A stretch of DNA of 64,000 nucleotides from JADCCX01 sp031373545 (GTDB lineage Bacteria > Pseudomonadota > Alphaproteobacteria > Rhizobiales > Beijerinckiaceae), in contig JANMMT010000010.1 in the NCBI GenBank assembly GCA_031373545.1, positions 14,862-78,861 of the forward strand. The letters are read 5' to 3'. Under the pieces are notes generated by a model. That model had not been told where the DNA came from. It did no database searches and saw nothing but the letters and a program-made list of their open reading frames with translations. Positions within the stretch are counted from its first letter, which is position 1. Every line of letters starts with the position of its first letter. This document shows, in pieces, positions 16,872-25,081 of the stretch. The position numbers and the translations under genes were made by a program.

Positions 16872-17756
16872 ATGACCCCGCGTTCAAATTTGATCATCAA
16901 GCTCGCGCCGGTCATTTTCGTGCTGATCTGGTCCACGGGCTGGATCAGCGCCAAATATGCCGCGCCCCATGCGGACCCGCTGTGGTTTCTCACCTTGCGC
17001 TTTGCTGCGGCTGGATTGGTGATCGCGCTGTTTGCTTTCACTGTCCGGGCGCCCTGGCCCACGTCGCGCAGCGGCTGGCTGCACGCAATTTTCGCCGGCG
17101 TCCTGCTGCACGGGCTCTACCTCGGCGGGGTCTGGTGGGCGGTCAAGCAGGGCGTGCCGGCGGGCATTTCCGGCCTGTTGGCGGCGCTGCAACCGCTTGT
17201 CACCATCGTGCTGGCACCGACACTTTTGAATGAACGCATCGCGCCCCTGCAATGGGCTGGCGCGGCGCTGGGCTTTGTGGGCGTGATGTTGGTGATCTCG
17301 CCCAAGCTGGCGCTGGGCGGTGCCAGCGGTGTCGGGCTTGTGCCGCTGGCCATCAACATCTGCGGCACGCTCGCGCTGACGGCGGGCAGTTTTTACCAGA
17401 AGCGCTTCGTCTCGGGCGGCGATCTGCGCACGGTCACGGCGCTGCAATATGTGGGGGCCGTGCTGGTGGTGGCCCCGTTGGCCTTGCTCACGGAAGACTT
17501 GCGCTTTGACCAGACCTTCGAGGCCTGGGCGGTGCTGGCCTGGTCCGTCATCGTCCTTTCGGTCATCGCCATCAGCCTGATGCTGGTGATGATCAACCGG
17601 GGGCAGGTCTCGCGCGTGTCGGCCCTGAATTACCTTGTGCCGACCGTGGTCGCCGCACAGGCCTGGGTCATGTTTGGCGAGACGCTGAATGCCGTTCAGG
17701 GCGCGGGCATGGTGCTGACCGCCTGCGGTGTCTATCTCACGATGAAACGCGCATGA
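16872..17756 (+). CDS. EamA/DMT-family exporter
   Basis: A 294-residue inner-membrane protein has ten predicted hydrophobic segments in two EamA repeats, starting LAPVIFVLIWSTGWISAKY and repeating at about residue 155. Members export amino acids, sugars or other metabolites, and the substrate cannot be told. It starts 13 bp after ruvA on the same strand, so it may share the ruvCA transcript in the position normally held by ruvB. Confidence 0.85.
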   Translation: MTPRSNLIIKLAPVIFVLIWSTGWISAKYAAPHADPLWFLTLRFAAAGLVIALFAFTVRAPWPTSRSGWLHAIFAGVLLHGLYLGGVWWAVKQGVPAGISGLLAALQPLVTIVLAPTLLNERIAPLQWAGAALGFVGVMLVISPKLALGGASGVGLVPLAINICGTLALTAGSFYQKRFVSGGDLRTVTALQYVGAVLVVAPLALLTEDLRFDQTFEAWAVLAWSVIVLSVIAISLMLVMINRGQVSRVSALNYLVPTVVAAQAWVMFGETLNAVQGAGMVLTACGVYLTMKRA

Positions 17757-17832
17757 TCGCGAAGCGGGCCGCATGACCCATATCAGCCGCATTCGCGTGG
17801 GAACCCTGCCGCGAATCATTTAAGTCAGGCCC

Positions 17833-20268
17833 ATGATGACTGCATCTTTTCAGCGCCTGTGCGCGCCGCTCCTCTTCATTCTGATTCTTCTGTCCGGGGC
17901 GCATGCGCAGGAGCCGCCGCGCGCCCAACTCGACAAGGTGCGGGCCGAAATCACCGCGCTGGAGCGTGAGCTGGAAGCCAACATGACGAGTGATCGCGGC
18001 TTGGCAGAGGTCCGCGGCAAGATCGAGCCGTTGCAGGACCGGCTGCGGGGATTCCTGGCCGAGCAGCAGCCGCGGCTGGATGCCGCCAAGGCGCGCCTGG
18101 AGCAACTCGGGCCGAAGCCTGATGCCGCAAAGGCGGCCGAGCAGAATGCCGATGTCGCCCGCGAGCGCGACGAGCAGGAGAAGGCGCAACGCGAGGTCGA
18201 AGGCCTGCTGGCGCTCGGGCGCAACCACGCCGTGGCGCTCGAGCAGATCGCGGCCCGCATCACCGATCAGCGCCGCGCGCTGCTGGCCAAGGCTCTGCTG
18301 GAGCGGTCCGCGAGCATCCTGAGCCCGGTCCTGTGGATGGATGTGGCGCGCTCCATGCCGGCTGAGCTGCGCTCGGCGCAATTCTTTTTCGGTGCCGCAC
18401 GGGCCTATTTCATGCAGCGTGCCGACACATGGCGGCTGCTGATCATCGGGGCGTTTTTGCTGGGCGTGCTTCTGGTGGCGATACCGGCCCAGCGTTTTTT
18501 GCACCGTTTCGAAAACCGGCCCGCTTTTGCAGGAGGGGAAGAAGAGCCCCCTCGGCGCAAGCGTGCTTTGGCTGCTTTGCGCGTGACGTTGATCTGGGCC
18601 GTGATTCCCGCTCTCATCTGCCTGGCCTTCTACAACCTCCTGATGGCGCTTGATCTCGTCGATCCACGCCTTGATTCTGTCTTGCGCGCTGTGCTTTCCT
18701 CGGTCGCCTTCGTTGCCTTCGTGCGCGGCCTCACAGATGGCCTGCTGGCACCCGATGACGACGGCTGGCAGGTTGTCACCATAGACCCGCGCTCGGCCAC
18801 GGCTGTGCGCAATCTGGCGACGAGCTTCGCCACCATCGTGTCGGTCGGCAAGGTGGTGGAGGCATTGAGCCAGGCGATCTACGCCGTGTTGCCGGTCACC
18901 GTGGCGAGCAAGGGGCTGTTCGCGCTGCTGGCGGCCCTCACGATCCTGCGCACGCTGCGCAGCCTGCGCGCCATGCCCGATGACGACGCGGTCGAGGTGG
19001 CAGATGCCACGGTTTCAGGAGCGGCGCGGCTTGCTGCGTTCTTTGCGGCAGCGACCATCATTCTGGCCGCCGGTTTCGGATATGTGGCGCTTGCCACCTT
19101 CCTGACAGACCAAGTTATCTGGATCATCGTGATCGGGAGCCTGCTTCTGATCACGTTGATCCTCGCGGATGAGTACATCGGCAAGGGCATGGCGCCCGAG
19201 GGACGAGCCGGCCGTCAGATCATGGGCGACACGGGCCTCAGCCGCAGCGCGCTCAAACAGGTCAGCATCCTCTCCAACGGGCTGGTGCGCGTCATTCTTT
19301 TCCTGGCGGGGGCCATGCTGCTGGCGGCCCCCTGGGGGCTGGATGGCGGGGACATGTTCGGCACGCTGCGCGCGGCGCTGTTCGGCTTCAGCATCGGCGG
19401 CGTGACGATTTCCATTTCCACCGTCCTGACGGCGCTGGGTTTGTTCATTGCCGGTTTTGCCATCACACGCGCCATCACGCGCTGGCTGGAGAAGAGCTAT
19501 CTGCCGCACACGCGGCTGGATTCGGGCCTGCGCAACTCCATCGCCACCAGCATCGGTTATGTGGGCATCATCATCGCCACGGCCGTTGCGGCCTCTGCCA
19601 TGGGCCTGTCGCTTGATCGCCTGACACTGGTTGCGGGTGCTCTCTCCGTCGGCATCGGTTTTGGCCTGCAATCCATCGTCAACAACTTCGTCTCCGGGCT
19701 GATCCTGCTGTGGGAGCGCCCGATCAAGGTGGGAGACTGGATCGTGGTGGGCGAGGAGCAGGGCATCGTCAAACGCATCAACGTGCGCTCCACGCAGATC
19801 GAGACCTTCGACCGCGCCTCCCTGATCGTGCCCAACGCCGAGTTCATCTCCGGCAAGGTCAAGAACTGGATGCACAACGACCGCATCGCCCGCGTGGTGG
19901 TGCCCATCGGCGTGGGCTATGGTTCGGATCCCGAGCGGGTGAAAAAGCTGCTGACCGATGTGGCGGTTGCCCACAAGGATGTGCTCAAAGACCCACATCC
20001 GCGCGTCTACTTCATGCGGCTGGGCGATGCGACGATGGATTTCGAACTCCGCTGCTTCGTCGACGTCGACAAGTTCCTGCCGATCAAGAGCGAACTGCTG
20101 TTTGAAATCCTCAAACGCCTGCGCGCCAGCCACATCGACATCCCCATGCCGCGCCGCCCGAAGGAGCTGCTGCAACCGCCGGAAGCCGATGGCATGGACA
20201 GCCAGCCCGAACAGCTGGCGGATGCCGTTGCCGCGCCGAAAACCCGCACGCCGCGTGCCAAACCATGA
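17833..20268 (+). CDS. MscS-family mechanosensitive channel with DUF3772 periplasmic domain
   Basis: An 811-residue protein has a signal peptide ending GAHAQ. A periplasmic coiled-coil DUF3772-like region of about 170 residues follows (heptad-like LDAAKARLEQL, REVEGLLALGRNH), then about eleven hydrophobic segments. The C-terminal MscS core carries VAGALSVGIGFGLQSIVNNFVSG (pore helix), ERPIKVGDWIVVG and the beta domain IETFDRASLIVPNAEFISG near residues 600-680. It is thus the large MscK-like type, which opens on osmotic downshock. The tail is Pro/Ala/Arg-rich. Its stop overlaps the next gene by 4 bases. Confidence 0.9.
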   Translation: MMTASFQRLCAPLLFILILLSGAHAQEPPRAQLDKVRAEITALERELEANMTSDRGLAEVRGKIEPLQDRLRGFLAEQQPRLDAAKARLEQLGPKPDAAKAAEQNADVARERDEQEKAQREVEGLLALGRNHAVALEQIAARITDQRRALLAKALLERSASILSPVLWMDVARSMPAELRSAQFFFGAARAYFMQRADTWRLLIIGAFLLGVLLVAIPAQRFLHRFENRPAFAGGEEEPPRRKRALAALRVTLIWAVIPALICLAFYNLLMALDLVDPRLDSVLRAVLSSVAFVAFVRGLTDGLLAPDDDGWQVVTIDPRSATAVRNLATSFATIVSVGKVVEALSQAIYAVLPVTVASKGLFALLAALTILRTLRSLRAMPDDDAVEVADATVSGAARLAAFFAAATIILAAGFGYVALATFLTDQVIWIIVIGSLLLITLILADEYIGKGMAPEGRAGRQIMGDTGLSRSALKQVSILSNGLVRVILFLAGAMLLAAPWGLDGGDMFGTLRAALFGFSIGGVTISISTVLTALGLFIAGFAITRAITRWLEKSYLPHTRLDSGLRNSIATSIGYVGIIIATAVAASAMGLSLDRLTLVAGALSVGIGFGLQSIVNNFVSGLILLWERPIKVGDWIVVGEEQGIVKRINVRSTQIETFDRASLIVPNAEFISGKVKNWMHNDRIARVVVPIGVGYGSDPERVKKLLTDVAVAHKDVLKDPHPRVYFMRLGDATMDFELRCFVDVDKFLPIKSELLFEILKRLRASHIDIPMPRRPKELLQPPEADGMDSQPEQLADAVAAPKTRTPRAKP

Positions 20269-20774
20269 AGTCGAGCCCCGCCATGGCGTCTGCCCTGTGT
20301 CTCCTGCTGCCGCTGCTGGCGGCCTGCGCGCCCGAGCCTGCGGTGCGCCCCGCACAGAACGTGATCTATTCCAGTTTGGGTGCGCCATCGGCCCAATTGA
20401 ACGCTCCTGCCGCCCGCGACCTGATCAACGGCTACCGCCGCAACAACGGCCTTGGCCCGCTGGAGTTGCATCCCGCCTTGATGGCAGAGGCAGCCCGGCA
20501 GGCCGATGCCATGGCCACCAAGGGCGACATTGCAGTGGGTGCCCGGCGGGACATCAAGGCCCGGCTGGCCAGTGCGGGGCTCAATGCCGGCACCGTGCGC
20601 GAGAGCGTCTCCGCGGGATATTTCACCATCGCCGATGCGTTTTCTGGCTGGCGGGGTTCGCCCAATCACGATGCCACGCTGAAGCTTGCCAACGGCAGAC
20701 GTCTTGGCGTTGCGGCGGTGCACAGGCCCGGCTCGCGCCACAACATCTATTGGGCGATGATCGTCAGCGATTGA
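20265..20774 (+). CDS. CAP-domain (SCP-like) lipoprotein
   Basis: A 169-residue protein has a lipoprotein signal peptide with the lipobox LLAAC (Cys near residue 22). A bacterial CAP/SCP domain follows: ARDLINGYRRNNGLGPLELHPALMAEAARQADAMA, then a conserved block near FSGWRGSPNHDATLKLANGRRLGVA. The family is exported and mostly uncharacterised, with roles in cell-wall or environment interaction suggested. The ATGA overlap with the MscS gene suggests translational coupling, so both probably act in the envelope. Confidence 0.85.
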   Translation: MKSSPAMASALCLLLPLLAACAPEPAVRPAQNVIYSSLGAPSAQLNAPAARDLINGYRRNNGLGPLELHPALMAEAARQADAMATKGDIAVGARRDIKARLASAGLNAGTVRESVSAGYFTIADAFSGWRGSPNHDATLKLANGRRLGVAAVHRPGSRHNIYWAMIVSD

Positions 20775-20781
20775 ACGCGGG

Positions 20782-21327
20782 TCACCCCCGCACCATGCGG
20801 GACAGCACGTCATCGCGCTGCCAGAACTGATGCTTGAGGGCCGCCATCACATGCAGCAGCACCAGGCAGGCCAGCGCGGTCGTCAGCCAGCCATGGGCGG
20901 CTTGGGCGCGCTTGTAGGTCGCAAGATCGCGCGCCACGAGGGGCGGCAGATCGAACAGGCCGAAGATCGAGGTGGGAATGGGCAAAGGCGTGGCCGACGC
21001 CATGATCCAGCCACTGAGACCAACGGCAACAATGAGCAGATACAACGCGCCGTGGGCGGCTGAGGCAGCCCGCCTTTGCCAAGCGGGGCCCGGCAGCGGC
21101 AAGCCTTTGCGGGCGAGTGCAAGCCGCACCACGCTGCGCAGCCCTGTCAGCGCCAACACGGTGATGCCGAAGGCCTTGTGCAGCTGATAGAGATCAAAGC
21201 GCAGGCCCGCATTCTCCAGCCGCACCATCATCGTGCCCAGCACCAGCATGGCCAGAATGAGCGCCGCCGACAGCCAGTGGAACAGGCGCACACCCCATGG
21301 CCAGCGCAAGGGGGACGGTTGGTTCAC
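20782..21327 (-). CDS. Cytochrome b561 family protein
   Basis: A 181-residue inner-membrane protein has four hydrophobic helices and the histidines expected for two b haems: His17 in VRLFHWLSA, His50 in LYQLHKAFGI, one in AASAAHGALYL, one in AQAAHGWLTT and one in LVLLHVMAALKH. It belongs to the CybB/YodB quinol-oxidising group. It overlaps the yceI start by 4 bases. CybB-like and YceI-like genes are often paired, which suggests a shared role in isoprenoid-quinone electron handling. Confidence 0.9.
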   Translation of the reverse strand: MNQPSPLRWPWGVRLFHWLSAALILAMLVLGTMMVRLENAGLRFDLYQLHKAFGITVLALTGLRSVVRLALARKGLPLPGPAWQRRAASAAHGALYLLIVAVGLSGWIMASATPLPIPTSIFGLFDLPPLVARDLATYKRAQAAHGWLTTALACLVLLHVMAALKHQFWQRDDVLSRMVRG

Positions 21328-21890
21328 GGCGCCTCGGCCTCGGTCGTCACGGCAATGCGCACATCATCGGAAATCAGCGGCTGGCCGGAAATCAGTCCGA
21401 ACTCCGAGCGCTTGATGGTGCCGCGCGCCGTGAAGCCGAATTGCTTTGATGCGGACTTCTTCTGGTCCACATCGACCACAAAATGGACCGGGCGAGTCTC
21501 GCCCATGAACGTCATTGCGCCTGTCACGCGCACGGTGCTTTCGCTGAGTTTTTCAATCGTGGTCGAACGAAACTGCATCTGGGGAAACCGGGCCACGTTC
21601 AGCATCGACTCGCTTTTGACAAAGCTGGAGACAGAGGTGGAGCCCGCATCCAGCGACGCCGCCTGCACCTTGAATGCGACGAAGCTTCGGCCCGGTTCTC
21701 TGAAATCCACGCGGATGTCGCCCTCGAAAGATTTGAAAACCCCTTTGGTCGTCGGCCAGCCCACGGCATCCACCTCGAAGGTGATGCGGGTTTTCTGCGG
21801 GTTGATCTTCAGGCTTTCGGCCGCTTGCGCAACAGAAGTTTGCACGAGCAGGCAAGCGGCCCAGCACAGCGCTGCGAAGGAGACACGCAT
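21324..21890 (-). CDS. YceI-family periplasmic lipocalin-like protein
   Basis: A 188-residue exported protein has a signal peptide of about 22 residues ending AQA, followed by the YceI beta-barrel: LKINPQKTRITFEVDAVGWPTTKGVFKSFEG, FKVQAASLDAGS and TGAMTFMGETRPVHFVVDVD. YceI proteins bind polyisoprenoid lipids. It is the first gene of a two-gene unit with cytochrome b561, and the overlap makes coupled translation likely. Confidence 0.9.
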   Translation of the reverse strand: MRVSFAALCWAACLLVQTSVAQAAESLKINPQKTRITFEVDAVGWPTTKGVFKSFEGDIRVDFREPGRSFVAFKVQAASLDAGSTSVSSFVKSESMLNVARFPQMQFRSTTIEKLSESTVRVTGAMTFMGETRPVHFVVDVDQKKSASKQFGFTARGTIKRSEFGLISGQPLISDDVRIAVTTEAEAP

Positions 21891-21955
21891 CAGGCAAGCC
21901 CTTGGTGGGAGTCGAACATTAGCTTGCTAGCATCATTCACGCGATTGAAGCGAAA

Positions 21956-22540
21956 TTACCGCAAGCCATCCTCGCCCTTGATCTCATGCTTGGTCAGCCC
22001 GCCGATGCGCGGGTGCGGGCGGCCCGAATCCGTCACCGCAATGGCGACCACGATCTCGCCCCGGCGCGGCGCGTCGCTCACGCGCGCTTCCACCGCATCA
22101 AAATGCGAGCGCACATAAGCTGCATCCTTGTGGCCCAGCGGCACATCGATGGCGGTGCCCAGGCCGCCCATCTTCTTGGCGGAGGGAATGAGCGCGGGGC
22201 CTTTGCCCAACGCCGCGCGCACGGGCGTGCCCATCTTGGGGTGCAGAATGGCCGCGGCATGCTCCAGTTCGCCCCCTTCCCCCACGATGGCGGCCTTGCC
22301 AAAGCTCTCGGCCTGATCCGGGCGGATGCCCAACGCCGCCAGGCAGCGCTTCGTCAGCAGATCGCCCAGTTCGACGCCAATCTCCGCAAGAACAGAAAGA
22401 TCACGCGCAAAGCGCCCGGCAAAGGGGTTGGCGATCACGGCCAAGGCCACGGCGCGGCGTGTGGGCGGGCTGACCGCCTCGCCCATCTCGGCATGCGTTT
22501 CATCCACCTGCACCACGATCTTGCGGATATCGGCGCTCAT
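21956..22540 (-). CDS. DUF1185 (amino acid synthesis family) protein, paralogue 1
   Basis: The 194-residue product belongs to Pfam AA_synth (PF06684, DUF1185). Solved structures of this family show a variant of the Bacillus chorismate mutase fold, and no enzyme activity is settled. Family blocks are FGKAAIVGEGGELEHAAAILHP (residues about 79-100), GPALIPSAKKMGGLGTAIDVPLGHKDAAYVRSHFDAVE and a GGLTKHEIKGEDGLR C-terminus. It is a same-length paralogue of the next gene upstream, and their reading frames overlap by 4 bases. It is the last gene of the LysE-amidohydrolase-DUF1185-DUF1185 unit. Confidence 0.85.
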   Translation of the reverse strand: MSADIRKIVVQVDETHAEMGEAVSPPTRRAVALAVIANPFAGRFARDLSVLAEIGVELGDLLTKRCLAALGIRPDQAESFGKAAIVGEGGELEHAAAILHPKMGTPVRAALGKGPALIPSAKKMGGLGTAIDVPLGHKDAAYVRSHFDAVEARVSDAPRRGEIVVAIAVTDSGRPHPRIGGLTKHEIKGEDGLR

Positions 22541-23121
22541 CGCTGGCCATCTCCCACACTGATTTCGGAAGGCTTGAGCCCGCCCACGCGCTCGTGAATC
22601 CGCGCCCCTGTCTGCATGACAAGGATCAGGACCAGCTCATCGGAACGGGGATGACCCGGCACGCCCACTTCCATGGCATCGAAATGCGAGCGCACGTAGG
22701 AGGCATTGATGTGGGTAATCGGCACATCGAGGCGCGCGCCGGGCCCGCCCACTTTCTTGGACGAGGGCACAATGGCTTTGGCGTTGCCCAGGAGCTCACG
22801 CATGGCATAACCGCCCGGCACATGCCACAGCGCGCCGTGCTCCAGCTCGCCCGCCTCGCCCACGATGGCCCCTTTGCCGTAACCTGCGATGACGGACGGA
22901 TCGCCGCCCAGTGCGTCGATGCAGCGCTGCGTCATTTCGAGGCCCGGCGCTTTAAGCGCTTCCATCATGGGGAGAATATCGGGCTCATAGCGCCCGGCAT
23001 AGGGGTTGGTGAGCACGGCCAGCACAGCGGCGCGCCGGAGCACATGGCCGGGCGCGGGGCCCGTCTCGCGGTAAATCTCCTCGGTGATCGTGGCAATGCG
23101 GCGAATGTCGATGAGGGTCAT
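22537..23121 (-). CDS. DUF1185 (amino acid synthesis family) protein, paralogue 2
   Basis: The 194-residue product matches its neighbour block for block: YGKGAIVGEAGELEHGALWHVP, IVPSSKKVGGPGARLDVPITHINASYVRSHFDAMEVG and GGLKPSEISVGDGQR. Identical length and the same terminal tail suggest tandem duplication followed by divergence. A heteromeric complex is possible, since known members are multimers. The gene overlaps both neighbours by 4 bases, so all three are likely translated as one coupled unit with the amidohydrolase. Confidence 0.85.
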   Translation of the reverse strand: MTLIDIRRIATITEEIYRETGPAPGHVLRRAAVLAVLTNPYAGRYEPDILPMMEALKAPGLEMTQRCIDALGGDPSVIAGYGKGAIVGEAGELEHGALWHVPGGYAMRELLGNAKAIVPSSKKVGGPGARLDVPITHINASYVRSHFDAMEVGVPGHPRSDELVLILVMQTGARIHERVGGLKPSEISVGDGQR

Positions 23122-24320
23122 GGGTGTTCTTTCACCACCACCGGCGCGCGGGTGGCAGGCGGGGTGGAGCGCGAGCGCCCCGTGCGCACGATGCCGTCGA
23201 TGATCACCATGCCGATGCCGGGCAGATCGCCCGCCGCCATGGCGGCCAGCACATCTGCGCCAGAAGAATGCTCCGGCTTGTCCATGAACACGAAATCAGC
23301 TGGCTGGCCGATGGCGATCAACCCGCCCTCCAGCCCGCGCTTGCGGGCGGTGTTGCCGGTGGCGCAGCAGAGCGCCAACTCCGCAGAGAGCCCGCCGAGC
23401 GAGGCCAGCAGCGTCACCATGCGGATCATGCCGTTGGGCTGCACGCCGCTGCCCGCTGGCGCGTCGGTGCCGATGAGAAAGTCGGCGAGACGCCCGTTGG
23501 ATTGCGCGGCTTCGAGCGCCACCAGCGCGGATTTTTCATTGCCGTTGTGGACGATCTCCAGCGCGCCTGTTGCGTGTTCGCACAGCGCCCGCACGCAGGC
23601 ATGGGAGACAGATGTGGGGCCGCCGTTGATGTGGCTGACCACATCGGGCTGTGCCTCCAGCACATCATCGCGGCTGACGAAATGCGAGCCCGCTATGGAG
23701 GGCCCACCCGTGTGCATGATGGATTCAAGGCCGATGGCGCGGCACCAATCCACCACACGCCGGGCATCCGCGCCTTTGGCGACGGTGCCAAGGCCGATCT
23801 CGCCGATGTGGCGAATGCCCGACGCTTTCAGCGCCTCATACACCTCACGCCCGAAATCCAGCTCCGGCACGGGCGCGCCCGCAATCACTTTGGCCCCGAT
23901 GGGGCGAAAGTTCTGAAAGCAGCGCTGCGCGGAGATGGCGAGCGCTTTCACGCCCTCCGCATCCCTGGGGCGTCCGGGCAGATGCACTTCGCCCGCCGAC
24001 ACAAGCTGCGTGACGCCGCCGTTCACGCCCATCTCGATCCACCCCAGCTGATTCTGGCGCGGCGTCCAGTCGCCAAAGACCGGGTGGCAATGGCTGTCGA
24101 TCAGGCCGGGGCAGACGGGTGAGCCTTTGGCGTCGATGGAGAGCGCCGCGCCCGACAGATCCAGATCACGCGCCTTGCCAATGGCGCTGATGCGGCCATC
24201 CACCGCGATGATCGTGTCCGCATCGAGGATGGACGCGTGAAGATCGCCCGAGAGCACGAGCCCAAGGTTGGTGATGACAAGCTTGCCCTTCAAAGGTGAG
24301 TTTGAGGCTTCAACAGCCAT
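23118..24320 (-). CDS. Enamidase-like metal-dependent amidohydrolase
   Basis: A 400-residue amidohydrolase-superfamily protein. Candidate metal ligands are His77 and His79 in GLIDSHCHP, Glu174 in IGEIGLG, His203 in SIMHTGGPS, His230 in VSHINGGPT and Asp287 in IGTDAPAG. The overall pattern resembles enamidase (6-oxo-tetrahydronicotinate hydrolase) of anaerobic nicotinate degradation, but the substrate here is unknown. Overlapping DUF1185 genes downstream and a LysE exporter 15 bp upstream suggest a small pathway that opens a cyclic amide or related compound. The start gives the usual beta-sandwich leader (LVITNLGLVLSGD). Confidence 0.8.
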   Translation of the reverse strand: MAVEASNSPLKGKLVITNLGLVLSGDLHASILDADTIIAVDGRISAIGKARDLDLSGAALSIDAKGSPVCPGLIDSHCHPVFGDWTPRQNQLGWIEMGVNGGVTQLVSAGEVHLPGRPRDAEGVKALAISAQRCFQNFRPIGAKVIAGAPVPELDFGREVYEALKASGIRHIGEIGLGTVAKGADARRVVDWCRAIGLESIMHTGGPSIAGSHFVSRDDVLEAQPDVVSHINGGPTSVSHACVRALCEHATGALEIVHNGNEKSALVALEAAQSNGRLADFLIGTDAPAGSGVQPNGMIRMVTLLASLGGLSAELALCCATGNTARKRGLEGGLIAIGQPADFVFMDKPEHSSGADVLAAMAAGDLPGIGMVIIDGIVRTGRSRSTPPATRAPVVVKEHP

Positions 24321-24335
24321 GATAGCCTTCCTTGC

Positions 24336-24953
24336 TCACGACCGCGCCCCAATCGCCACCGCAGCCCCCGCCATGACACCTGCCATGCCCCGGTTGATGC
24401 GCTGAAGCGCTTTGCGCGACGTGAAGAGCCGCCGCGCGCGATCCGCCAGCAAGAGCGTCGCCGTCAGCACCGGCGTGAACACCAGCACGATCACCACTGC
24501 CATTTCGGCGAACACCAGCGGGCCAATGCTTTTGACATCCACCACCAGCGGCATGACGGCGAGAAAAAACACGATCACCTTGGGATTGCCCAGGGTGAGC
24601 GACAGCGAGCCGAGAAAGCTTGGCCAGGCGCGCATCTTCTGCCCCGCCGCTGCCACATCCGCCGCCGCCACCGGCGCGGTCCAGATCTTGTAGGCGATGT
24701 AGAGCAGATAGGCGCAGCCCGCATATTTGATGACGGTAAAGAGCGCCTCGAATTGTTGCGCGATCACCGCAAGGCCTGTGGCCGCCACCGTGAACCAGAT
24801 CAGATCGCCCAGCACGAATCCGGCGATGAAAGCCGGCGCGCCCGCCGTGCCCTGCGCCAGACCGCGCGCCACGACAGCGGCCATGCCCGGACCGGGTGAA
24901 GCCACCGCTGCGAGATAGATCGACGCGAACAGAAAAAGCGAGGCCAGTGTCAT
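24336..24953 (-). CDS. LysE-family amino-acid or metabolite exporter
   Basis: The 205-residue protein has six hydrophobic segments and the family N-terminus MTLASLFLFASIYLAAVASPGPGMAAVVARGL, followed by SLSLTLGNPKVIVFFLAVMP near residue 112. LysE/RhtB proteins export amino acids or analogues. The ATG at 24953 is chosen because the family begins there, and the upstream 22 residues are not conserved. It heads the minus-strand operon with the amidohydrolase and DUF1185 genes and is divergent from gshA. Confidence 0.88.
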   Translation of the reverse strand: MTLASLFLFASIYLAAVASPGPGMAAVVARGLAQGTAGAPAFIAGFVLGDLIWFTVAATGLAVIAQQFEALFTVIKYAGCAYLLYIAYKIWTAPVAAADVAAAGQKMRAWPSFLGSLSLTLGNPKVIVFFLAVMPLVVDVKSIGPLVFAEMAVVIVLVFTPVLTATLLLADRARRLFTSRKALQRINRGMAGVMAGAAVAIGARS

Positions 24954-25081
24954 TTCTGCAGGCTGCACACAAACAGGCCCTTGCGCAATCCGCAAGCACA
25001 CGGCCTTGCGGTTATGCATTCACGTCATATCTATGCGTATCTTGTAATTGACACGTAAAAGCTGGAATTTGGACATATCCC

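Noticed and set aside
21900..21930. tRNA-like T-arm (GTTCGACTCCCACC on the minus strand)
   Set aside because: No D-arm, anticodon arm or acceptor stem can be found upstream; it is a chance match just before the yceI start.
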